A stretch of 64,000 nt of DNA from positions 1 through 64,000 of the IMG/VR virus record IMGVR_UViG_3300047557_002951. One strand, given 5' to 3'. Below, piece by piece: positions 14,493 to 21,835 of this stretch. How positions within the stretch are numbered: the stretch's first letter is position 1; every line of letters begins with the position of its first letter. Position numbers and translations under genes: made by a program. The notes beneath the pieces are model-generated. The model was not told where the DNA came from. It was given only the letters and a program-made list of their open reading frames with translations, and made no database searches. The stretch comes from a virus.

Positions 14493-14521
14493 ATTGTACA
14501 CACTTTTAAAGGTCTTGTCAA
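14493..14521 (-). promoter_or_regulatory. Near-consensus sigma70 promoter
   Basis: TTGACA (14516-14521), exactly 17 bases, TACAAT (14493-14498). It is the best early promoter match in the window and overlaps the stop codon of the SprT-like gene. What it drives is the noncoding segment 14486-14319. Confidence 0.8.
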
Positions 14522-14952
14522 GCCCCATCAAGAAATGTTACGAAATGATCATAAAGTATTGGTTCTTGTTGTTCTGCCTCGATCTCATGTGGTTGGTTGA
14601 CATAATCGAGATCATCTATTATAATGGTGTTCCAGTATCTCTTAGCATTCTTGATCTTCAGCCAACCTTGACAAAATTGATAAGCATGATATAATTCATG
14701 CAATAGTGTTTTGATATAATCGTCTGTTTTTAGAGTCTTCTCCAACTCAATCAAAAAACTCCTCGGATTTTCTCCATCTTCCTCATATGGAGAAATATTA
14801 CAATATCCATATACCTCATCTTTCTTTAAATTTTTATGTTCCACAATAATTTCTATCTCATAATTTTCCAAGTAGTTTTTACTAAACCATTCCACAATTG
14901 TGTAACATAAATCCTCACGCTTTTTTGCATTGATGATTTCAAGTTCCAACAT
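14518..14952 (-). CDS. SprT-like zinc metallopeptidase, 144 aa
   Basis: TLLHELYHAYQF (about residues 80-91) holds the HExxH zinc site, and EIEAEQQE about 40 residues later supplies a probable third ligand, as in SprT/gluzincin-type minimal metallopeptidases. The N-terminal 70 residues form the strand-rich part (YEIEIIVEHKNLKKDEVYGY). SprT-like proteins cleave DNA-bound proteins or serve in phage takeover; which applies here is unknown. The gene ends at the -35 of the ncRNA promoter. Whether it is transcribed from the late operon to its right or separately is not clear. Confidence 0.72.
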   Translation of the reverse strand: MLELEIINAKKREDLCYTIVEWFSKNYLENYEIEIIVEHKNLKKDEVYGYCNISPYEEDGENPRSFLIELEKTLKTDDYIKTLLHELYHAYQFCQGWLKIKNAKRYWNTIIIDDLDYVNQPHEIEAEQQEPILYDHFVTFLDGA

Positions 14953-15242
14953 TAGAAATCAAAGTATAGGTAAGTCTAGTAACCCAGTTCATAAAGCACA
15001 AAAATGAAAAGATAAAAATGAATCTTTCTAAATTTGAGTACAATTGAAGTTTTACATCTTTTGATAGAATAAGCTCCCCAGCGTTGATCTGGTGAGCTTT
15101 GAGGACACTTTTTGAAGTGTCTGCGAAAAATAAATTTTTATAGTTTAGAATCGGACTACCAAATCTCTTTAGCAAGTTTTAATTCCTCCACTTCAATTTC
15201 TTCTTTGAGATTAGAAATATGTTCTTTCGAATCAATTTTATT
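14953..15242 (-). other. Intergenic region with two hairpins and a coding-like tail
   Basis: These 290 bases separate the late glycosyltransferase operon from the early-type genes. On the minus strand they hold, in order, 28 codons in the same frame as the upstream gene after its stop (15160-15242), a hairpin GACACTT/AAGTGTC (15104-15121) and a longer hairpin of 6+4 bp (15071-15099) followed by TTATTCTATC. The second hairpin may act as a weak terminator. A 78-residue TTG-start frame here looks noncoding. Confidence 0.45.
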
Positions 15243-16481
15243 TTAAATCTCTACAGGACCAGGAAATCTTTCACCTTCCTTTAAAGCAACCAGATGAGTA
15301 TTCACCACAGCAATCTTGGTTCCAGTCCACCAGTTAGTTTCTAGTCTCAAACTCATAAAACGAATATCTTTGTTGCGAATAAACTGCGCCTTTGATTGCT
15401 TGGTGTAATAAGGAAAACTATCCTCATTCCAGAAAGATACATGAGTTGGGTCACACCATGCACCATTACCTTCAGTAGAGGGAACTTCAATAAATGCCCA
15501 ACCACCATGTGCAAGAACTCTATGAATCTCTCGCATAGTCTTAATTGGGTCTCTTAGGTGCTCAATCACATGAGAAGCATTTAGTACACCCACACTATTA
15601 TCTTCTAAAGGAATCCCATCATTTAGATCACAAGTAATATCTCCACCTTCTTGGTCTATGGTTGTGTAACCTTCTCTTGGAAATAGACCACCACCAATAT
15701 CAATTTTCAACAATCCTTTCAAATCAGCATCTCTTTCTGCGAGAACTTGTGCATACTGATTATGAAGTTCCTTTGTTTTAATTTGAATTGCTTCATTTCT
15801 CTCCAGGAAACTATTATCTCCAGTAATTCTGTAGATATAAAGAACCTTTGGAATGTGATAGAACTTTGTAATCAGATAAGTTCTTATCATCAGTTCATGG
15901 TCATCACACATAGAAAGTTCTACATTATGACCACCAACTTCTTCATAAGTTGATTTTCTCCATGCTCTTACATGGTCAGGAGCATACCAGATATAAGAAA
16001 CAGCATGACTGGATGGTTCAAAGGAATTCATGGCAACCAGTTTCTTTCCATTCCAATCATAATTTTTATAAGTCCAACCATAGACAGAACTATAAGGAAT
16101 GAACTTATCTTCCATATGATAAGTTGCATTATCACTATAAACAAACCCACAATCTGGGTTTTCTTCAAATGCCTTTGCAAGTTCTTCTAGGCAATCAGGA
16201 GTAAGAATATCGTCATGATCCATTTCCACAAGAACATCACCAGTTCCAAGTGAAAATGCTTTGTTCTTTACATAACCAATATTTGTATTACCTTCATAGT
16301 CGGTAAATATTTTTACTCGTTCGTCATTTAAAATTTCTTCAGACAATTGTTCTTTCTTAAATTTTCCATTCAAGTAAACAACCCATTCCCAATTATCATA
16401 GGTTTGTGCTACAATACTCGAATATAGTTCGTCAAAATAAGTCTGATACTTATGTGAAGGTGTGATAATACTAAATTTCAT
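15243..16481 (-). CDS. Glycosyltransferase family 2 fused to a class I methyltransferase
   Basis: Residues 1-230 are a GT2 domain: MKFSIITPSHKYQTYFDELY, 'NTNIGYVKNKAFSLGTGDVL', 'EMDHDDIL' (DxD) and 'CDDHELMIRT' (catalytic ED/DD). Residues 255-400 are a SAM methyltransferase: LKIDIGGGLFPREGYTTID (motif I), 'NASHVIEHLRDP' and 'REIHRVLAHGGWAFIEVPS' (post-motif regions of Methyltransf_11). It could add and methylate a sugar. It is coupled by ATGA to the preceding methyltransferase gene. After the TAA the frame stays open for 28 more helical codons, so the protein may once have been longer. Confidence 0.8.
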   Translation of the reverse strand: MKFSIITPSHKYQTYFDELYSSIVAQTYDNWEWVVYLNGKFKKEQLSEEILNDERVKIFTDYEGNTNIGYVKNKAFSLGTGDVLVEMDHDDILTPDCLEELAKAFEENPDCGFVYSDNATYHMEDKFIPYSSVYGWTYKNYDWNGKKLVAMNSFEPSSHAVSYIWYAPDHVRAWRKSTYEEVGGHNVELSMCDDHELMIRTYLITKFYHIPKVLYIYRITGDNSFLERNEAIQIKTKELHNQYAQVLAERDADLKGLLKIDIGGGLFPREGYTTIDQEGGDITCDLNDGIPLEDNSVGVLNASHVIEHLRDPIKTMREIHRVLAHGGWAFIEVPSTEGNGAWCDPTHVSFWNEDSFPYYTKQSKAQFIRNKDIRFMSLRLETNWWTGTKIAVVNTHLVALKEGERFPGPVEI

Positions 16482-17170
16482 TTTTTTCTACAGGATGCAA
16501 TAAAATAACCATTGTGCCAATCACTTTGTTCATAAACAAGTTCTGGAGTTGAACCATCTATTGTAGTTCTAATTTCAAGAGAATATAGGATTTCTAAATT
16601 TAAATCAACAAATGCCCTTGTTGTTCCCGTTCTCACTTGATTCCAATTCCAATCATCACAGATAAAGATAAATTCATCTTCTAATGCTGGTTGCGCATAA
16701 ACAACTCCATCATACTGGTCTTGTTCTTCGTGTGGACCATCAAAGAAGTAGACATTATATTTACCAATATTATTATAGTCTACTGAACGAAAATCATTTT
16801 CTTGGAATTGATAAGATGCTTGTGGACTATCTTTTTTGATTTCCTCAGTATTTTTAAAGAACAAAGACTTTACATTCCCCATTGGATTAAACTGGTCCCA
16901 GTTGTCTACAAAGTAAGCGTTTACTTTGTTATTATACAGAGCAGAACAAGCAGTAGAACCAGTCCAGGTTCCAACCTCAAGATATCTTACATCATCCACT
17001 TGAGAAATCAACTGGTTAATAAAGTGCTTATACTTTTTACCAGACATAGATTCCATGGTCATCAACCAATTTGGAAGATAATTTAATTCATTTGCAGCGA
17101 CATAAGATTTGAATATTTCATTAGAATATTTTGATGGTCCAATATCAGTAATCGTAATTTTAGTTTTCAT
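16478..17170 (-). CDS. SAM-dependent methyltransferase (Methyltransf_24-like), 230 aa
   Basis: Start chosen at ATG 17168-17170; the longer frame uses a TTG. 'VRYLEVGTWTGSTACSALYN' is SAM motif I, 'AYFVDNWDQF' the acidic end of strand 2, 'YNVYFFDGPHEEQDQYDGVV' and 'FIFICDDWNWNQVRTGTTRA' the strand 4 and 5 regions. This layout is typical of small methyltransferases found beside glycan clusters. The preceding 988-aa protein stops just above its start. It is expected to act with its neighbours on a sugar or protein. Confidence 0.72.
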   Translation of the reverse strand: MKTKITITDIGPSKYSNEIFKSYVAANELNYLPNWLMTMESMSGKKYKHFINQLISQVDDVRYLEVGTWTGSTACSALYNNKVNAYFVDNWDQFNPMGNVKSLFFKNTEEIKKDSPQASYQFQENDFRSVDYNNIGKYNVYFFDGPHEEQDQYDGVVYAQPALEDEFIFICDDWNWNQVRTGTTRAFVDLNLEILYSLEIRTTIDGSTPELVYEQSDWHNGYFIASCRKK

Positions 17171-17172
17171 TA

Positions 17173-20139
17173 TCAATCAAAGAAGAACAAGTGGAATAAT
17201 CTTGAGTTAGTTATATGAGTTCCAAAGTACTCATTTGCAGAATGAATACACTTTGCATCAAAGAGTACAAGGCGATTGAAGACATTACCTGCAGTATCTA
17301 CAAGTTCAAATTTTGTTCTATCATAGAAACCAGTTTCTCCAAATACATCAACATCTCCAAAGTCATTTTCATTTCTTAGACCAGTTCTCTTATGAGCAAA
17401 GAGTGAGGTTCCACAAGAAACAGGAGCATCGGGAGTAAGATAAACCATTCCAGCAAGAGTTTGTCCATCGCAATGATAAACCAAATCATCCTGTGCAGTA
17501 CAGTACTGAAATCTACCACACATTCCGTGAGTTTCAGTCCAGTTTGTAATCTTCTTACCAATAATCTTTTCAAATGCTTCCTTGGTTCCAGGAACAATAA
17601 ACTGATTTTTAGAACGATTGCCCTTGTAGTAATCTAAGTTTTCTTCAAACTCTTGATTGAGTGCAAACTCACGAACTGCATAAGGGTCAGCATAGAAATC
17701 ATCAACTATCCAGAATCTTGGTTTTTCATTTGCATTCACGCCAAGTTCTTCAATAGAATTTGCTGGACTTGCAAATTGCTTTGGTTCTTGTGAAGTGAGT
17801 TCAAGTGCAAGATTATGAAGTTGCTCTGGTACAGGACCACTATCATAATATAGATTAGTATCAATAAGGAAATAATAATCTGGAAAAGGAAGTTTTCTTT
17901 CTGGTTGCATCAATCTTGTGGTCTGCTCAAGCATCTTAGTATACTGTCCAAGTTGATGATAGATGCGAGCAAGGCAAACAATATGCTCATTTCTTATGGG
18001 ACAGAAACTTTCTGCATCTTTATAATAGAAGATTGCTTTTTCTGTATCTCCAAGAAACTTATAGCATTCTCCAATAGAAAATGTTGCATAATAGCACATT
18101 TCATTAATGCCTCTTTGAAGATTGCCTCTCTGGTGAAGAACATCAATATACTGCTCAAAATAAAAGATTGCGCGTCTTGCAAATTCCTTTGAGTGATGTT
18201 CTGCAAGTGGATAAAAGTCTCCACCGAAACAATCCATATAACTCTTACCAGTATACCAGAAGTGGTACATATCCGTGAGCATCGTATCTTCACGAATCAA
18301 TTTTTCTTCTAGTTTTAGAGCATCACTTATGTACTTAGTTCTTACTGTATAACTTTCTCCATCTGGAGTTCCAATCATCCTTAAACCTCTTGGGAGGTCA
18401 GTCACTTGGAAGTTTTCTCCAGTCACTCCATCATTCAGATAGATACACTCATGCGCCACATCATGCTTAAATTTCCAAGGTAGTTTTGCATTCCAAATCC
18501 AAGCACGATAATACATGCATCCTGGACTTTGGGCAGTAACATGAAAACTTTGGATATTTGTATCATAAAAATAAGACCAATCAAAGTTTTCATCAACTTC
18601 TAGATATTCATCGCAATCCATTTTCATGATCCAATCACAACCATGATCATTGCGAAGTGTAGTTTGGAGAAGGTGATCACGGTTCCAACCAAATCCTACC
18701 CAACCTTCTTCCACTTCATAAATGAATCCTGGAATGTTCTTGTCTGCAAAAAATTCACGAACAATATCTGGAGTTCCATCAGTTGAACCATTATCTTGGA
18801 ACACATAAAAATCAATATGTCTCCAAACAGACTCAAGCATTCGGCGCATACCTTTTGCTTCGTTCTTAAACATAGAAATCATACAAATGTTTGTACGAAT
18901 TTCTTGTCCAGTCTTATGAGCACGGAGGAAGTTATAGTATCCTAGATATTGATCTAATTTTTTAACAGAACCTTGTTTTGCTGCTTCTTCTGCATAAATT
19001 CCGTCTGCTTCATAGATATGTTCAAAGCGAAGATTCTTTGCGACACTCCAACGAACCATATACTGTGAAGTGTCAATGGTTGCAATTTTTGGAGTATCTG
19101 TTGGTTCTGTTCTTGGTTCTTCATTTGCCCAAACCTGACCCCAAGTAATTACGGCATCCTGAGAATTTAAATGAGATTGAATTGTATTCCACCAGTTTGG
19201 GTGAATAACATTATCGTCGTCTAGAATATAAATCCAATCATTATCACTTGGATTGAGATTATTTTTAATGTATTCTAGACCAATATTGCGGTTTGGATTA
19301 CCCCAAAGTCCAGTTTCATTGGATTTGATAACCGTTGCATTTGGGATATTATGCTCATTTTTTACTGTCTTATCAAATACAACAACCCATTCACATTCTT
19401 GTGGGACAGTCTTTGAAATAAACTCTAGGTTAAAAGGTCTCCGAGAAGGAGTTACAATAAAGATTTTTGATTGGCCACTTCGTTGAACTTTTACTTCATT
19501 TCTTTTCAATACTAAAAGTTTATCATTATCCCAACCAGGAGAATATTTATTTTCATGTTCTGTAGTAACAAATGCAATTTCGCTGAAATATTTTTCAAAA
19601 TCTTTTAATTCTTGTTTATAATCTTCTTCATCTCTATTTCTAAAAATATCTTCAATTACAAGAATAGCACCTGGATTTAAGTAATCTATACTATTTTTTA
19701 TGAATCTTATTTGATCTTCGAAAATATGTGTCGAATCTTCAATAATGATATCATATTTTACATTTGATTTTTTGAGAACATTAGCAATAGAACTTTCGTC
19801 CTGAATATTCATGCTCTCATAAACAACATCTGTTAAATTTTGACTTCTTGCATTTTGAATGTATTCTTCATTATATTCGTATCCATAAATTTTTGCTAAT
19901 GGAAAATATCTTCTCCAGATATTAATGGAATCATTTTTTTCAATACCAATCTCAGCAATATTAATTACTTCATCTCTTAAATGAGAAAATAACTGATCAT
20001 AGACTGGTGTGTATGGGTGTCTATGTCCGCTTGTAGTATTCTGGGAATATGGACATTTATCACTATTAAATGCCATTCCAATTTTGCAAAGATTTGATAC
20101 TTTTCCAGTAGTATCAAGAGTAATAGATTCAAATGTCAT
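17173..20139 (-). CDS. Four-part enzyme: methyltransferase, two GT-A domains, TPR, oxygenase-like C-terminus, 988 aa
   Basis: Residues 1-200: methyltransferase fold (INIAEIGIEKNDSINIW, 'IIIEDSTHIFEDQIRFIKN'). Residues 220-400: GT-A domain starting KIFIVTPSRRPFNLEFI with 'WIYILDDDNVIHPNWWN'. Residues 415-640: GT2 domain with 'MISMFKNEAKGMRRMLESVW', 'QDNGSTDGTPDIV' and 'WIMKMDCDEYLEV'. Residues 660-770: TPR-like helices (GECYKFLGDTEKAIFYYKDA). Residues 810-988: DUF6445-like domain with H-C-D, 'LVLFDAKCIHSANEY' and a late Arg, the HxD...H...R layout of 2-oxoglutarate oxygenases. Coupled by ATGA to the oxygenase gene upstream. A single polypeptide could add, extend and modify a glycan. Confidence 0.75.
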   Translation of the reverse strand: MTFESITLDTTGKVSNLCKIGMAFNSDKCPYSQNTTSGHRHPYTPVYDQLFSHLRDEVINIAEIGIEKNDSINIWRRYFPLAKIYGYEYNEEYIQNARSQNLTDVVYESMNIQDESSIANVLKKSNVKYDIIIEDSTHIFEDQIRFIKNSIDYLNPGAILVIEDIFRNRDEEDYKQELKDFEKYFSEIAFVTTEHENKYSPGWDNDKLLVLKRNEVKVQRSGQSKIFIVTPSRRPFNLEFISKTVPQECEWVVVFDKTVKNEHNIPNATVIKSNETGLWGNPNRNIGLEYIKNNLNPSDNDWIYILDDDNVIHPNWWNTIQSHLNSQDAVITWGQVWANEEPRTEPTDTPKIATIDTSQYMVRWSVAKNLRFEHIYEADGIYAEEAAKQGSVKKLDQYLGYYNFLRAHKTGQEIRTNICMISMFKNEAKGMRRMLESVWRHIDFYVFQDNGSTDGTPDIVREFFADKNIPGFIYEVEEGWVGFGWNRDHLLQTTLRNDHGCDWIMKMDCDEYLEVDENFDWSYFYDTNIQSFHVTAQSPGCMYYRAWIWNAKLPWKFKHDVAHECIYLNDGVTGENFQVTDLPRGLRMIGTPDGESYTVRTKYISDALKLEEKLIREDTMLTDMYHFWYTGKSYMDCFGGDFYPLAEHHSKEFARRAIFYFEQYIDVLHQRGNLQRGINEMCYYATFSIGECYKFLGDTEKAIFYYKDAESFCPIRNEHIVCLARIYHQLGQYTKMLEQTTRLMQPERKLPFPDYYFLIDTNLYYDSGPVPEQLHNLALELTSQEPKQFASPANSIEELGVNANEKPRFWIVDDFYADPYAVREFALNQEFEENLDYYKGNRSKNQFIVPGTKEAFEKIIGKKITNWTETHGMCGRFQYCTAQDDLVYHCDGQTLAGMVYLTPDAPVSCGTSLFAHKRTGLRNENDFGDVDVFGETGFYDRTKFELVDTAGNVFNRLVLFDAKCIHSANEYFGTHITNSRLFHLFFFD

Positions 20140-20846
20140 AGTTTCACTCTCTCTTCAATCAGTCTTAAAATTTCAGGATTGTTTTCTTGTTCTTTTGTGG
20201 GAGCATAAAGTGCTCTGAGTCTTGTGTCAGTTTTTTCTGGGGGATCCGTAAGATAATAAACTGCCAAACTTCTTCTATATGTATTCTCTGGGCAAGTGAT
20301 TGGTTCTGGAAACCCATGCCATGAGTTTTGAGTTGTGTCAAATAATACTGCACGGTTAAAAATATTATCTACCGTGACTATTTTTTTATTAGGTTTTTTT
20401 GTTTGTGAGTTGTGAGACCATAATTCTAAATTACCTCCCCACTTACTGTCCCAGTCTTCTGTTAGATATAAAATAAGATTTAATTTTCTTTGAAGTTTAA
20501 GTTTTGGGTGAAGTGAATAATCTAAATGTATATTTAATTTCCCCCCTGTTCCCATCATATGTAGACCACCGCCATGGAGACCAATATCTGGATATAAATT
20601 TTTTATTCCAGTAATTTTTTTAAGATACTCAATATAGATTGGCGAATTTAAATAAGAAAATAATCTATAAGTTTCTATCCCAAAATAATACCAATTATTG
20701 CAAGTTCTTTTGACTTCTAATGGATTATTATACTCAAACCAAACTGGAGAGTGATAATCTGGAAATTCTTTGGAAATTATTTTTGCTTTTTCTATATCCA
20801 AAAAATTATCAAGGATATGATGATAAAAAGGAAAATTTGACTCCAT
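20136..20846 (-). CDS. 2-oxoglutarate/Fe(II) oxygenase, prolyl 4-hydroxylase-like, 236 aa
   Basis: A double-stranded beta-helix oxygenase. H107-L-D109 (KLNIHLDYS) and H177 (NSWHGFPEP) are the iron triad, and R191/R192 (NTYRRSLAVYYL) the 2-oxoglutarate Arg. 'NLILYLTEDWDSKWGGNLELW' is the family's beta-strand core. Such enzymes hydroxylate Pro, Asp, Asn or small molecules using O2. Its own late promoter (20879-20886) makes it first in an operon with three glycosyltransferase/methyltransferase genes, directly below two collagen-like fibre genes. Whether the fibres are its substrate is unproven: their Y position is Gln, not Pro. Confidence 0.8.
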   Translation of the reverse strand: MESNFPFYHHILDNFLDIEKAKIISKEFPDYHSPVWFEYNNPLEVKRTCNNWYYFGIETYRLFSYLNSPIYIEYLKKITGIKNLYPDIGLHGGGLHMMGTGGKLNIHLDYSLHPKLKLQRKLNLILYLTEDWDSKWGGNLELWSHNSQTKKPNKKIVTVDNIFNRAVLFDTTQNSWHGFPEPITCPENTYRRSLAVYYLTDPPEKTDTRLRALYAPTKEQENNPEILRLIEERVKL

Positions 20847-20878
20847 TCAGTCGTTCTCAAATCATAATACTGTATGTT

Positions 20879-20886
20879 TATTTATT
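20879..20886 (-). promoter_or_regulatory. Late promoter AATAAATA
   Basis: AATAAATA lies 33 bases above the ATG of the oxygenase. The 114-base gap between the collagen gene (stop 20961) and this start otherwise holds only AT-rich sequence. Confidence 0.55.
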
Positions 20887-20960
20887 TTGGTTTTTAAAAA
20901 CATATTTCTGTGAGAGATTCTCCAATAATACCATTTAAAGTTGACACTTATAATATTATT

Positions 20961-21833
20961 TTATAAATTTAGGTTATCTTTTAAATTTTTGATTTCTTCC
21001 TTGAGAATATGTATCTTTTTATCTTGTTCTTTAATTGCTTCAATTAAGACAGCAACAATGTTTCCATAAGAAACTGTTTTTAATCCTTTAGCATTTGTAG
21101 TTACAACTTCTGGTAATACTTTTTCAATTTCTTGTGCAATTACACCGATTGATGACTTATTATGTTTATCAATCCAATCATAACGAACTCCTTTAAGTTG
21201 ATTTATAAGATCTAATGCATTTTCAATTGATCTTATATTTTCTTTTTGTGTTTGGTCAGAGAGTGATGTAAATACAGTAGCATAAAGAGTTCCAGAACTT
21301 GGTTGAAATTCTAATTTGTTATCTGCTGCATATGTTGCCGTAGGAGTTCCACTTGCAACATCAGTGAATGTCGGAAAGAAAATATTAGATGATGATATTT
21401 CTGCAGTAATTGTTGAAGAGCCGCCACCCGAAGCACCTTGAACTCCTTGTGCACCTTGAACTCCTTGTGCACCTTGCGTTCCGGCACCTTGTGCCCCCTG
21501 AGCACCTTGAGCACCTTGAACACCTTGTGCACCTTGAACACCTTGTGCACCTTGAACACCTTGTGCACCTTGAACACCTTGTGCACCTTGAACACCTTGT
21601 GCACCTTGAACACCTTGTGCACCTTGGACTCCTTGTGCACCTTGAACACCTTGTGCACCTTGAACACCTTGTGCACCTTGGACTCCTTGAGCTCCTTGGA
21701 CTCCCTGGGCACCTTGAGCACCTTGGCGACCTTGGGCTCCTTGTGCACCTTGAGCACCAATAGCACCTTGGACACCTTGAGGTCCTGTAGATCCTACAAA
21801 ATTTCCGCCAATAATAGAACTTAAGGTTGCCAT
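20961..21833 (-). CDS. Short collagen-like fibre with S74 chaperone domain, 290 aa
   Basis: Residues 1-16 are a short anchor ([17 protein letters not shown]). Residues 17-137 are uninterrupted Gly-X-Gln triplets except for a GAG/GTQ slip. Residues 140-205 are a beta-strand linker, and the C-terminal 90 residues are the peptidase S74 intramolecular chaperone: [11 protein letters not shown] holds the Ser and Lys (five apart) of the self-cleavage dyad, then '[16 protein letters not shown]' and a terminal coiled coil. It starts just 3 bases after the stop of the 2785-aa fibre and shares its layout, so it may be an accessory fibre from the same transcript. Confidence 0.82.
   Translation of the reverse strand: MATLSSIIGGNFVGSTGPQGVQGAIGAQGAQGAQGRQGAQGAQGVQGAQGVQGAQGVQGAQGVQGAQGVQGAQGVQGAQGVQGAQGVQGAQGVQGAQGVQGAQGVQGAQGAQGAQGAGTQGAQGVQGAQGVQGASGGGSSTITAEISSSNIFFPTFTDVASGTPTATYAADNKLEFQPSSGTLYATVFTSLSDQTQKENIRSIENALDLINQLKGVRYDWIDKHNKSSIGVIAQEIEKVLPEVVTTNAKGLKTVSYGNIVAVLIEAIKEQDKKIHILKEEIKNLKDNLNL
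21521..21628. repeat. 18-bp tandem repeat (five identical units plus one variant)
   Basis: The 18-mer CACCTTGTGCACCTTGAA (+ strand) repeats head to tail five times without change from 21521 to 21610, then once with a single change. On the coding strand it encodes two Gly-X-Gln triplets. Perfect identity suggests recent slippage or conversion, and unit number may vary between isolates without breaking the frame. Confidence 0.85.
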
Positions 21834-21835
21834 AT

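Noticed and set aside
14939-15175. A 78-residue minus-strand frame with a TTG start
   Set aside because: No ribosome site, contains two stable hairpins, atypical composition, and overlaps the start of the metallopeptidase gene. I treat the region as intergenic.
21521-21628. CRISPR-like array of regularly spaced repeats
   Set aside because: The units are contiguous 18-mers with no spacers, lie in frame inside a fibre gene and have no cas genes nearby.
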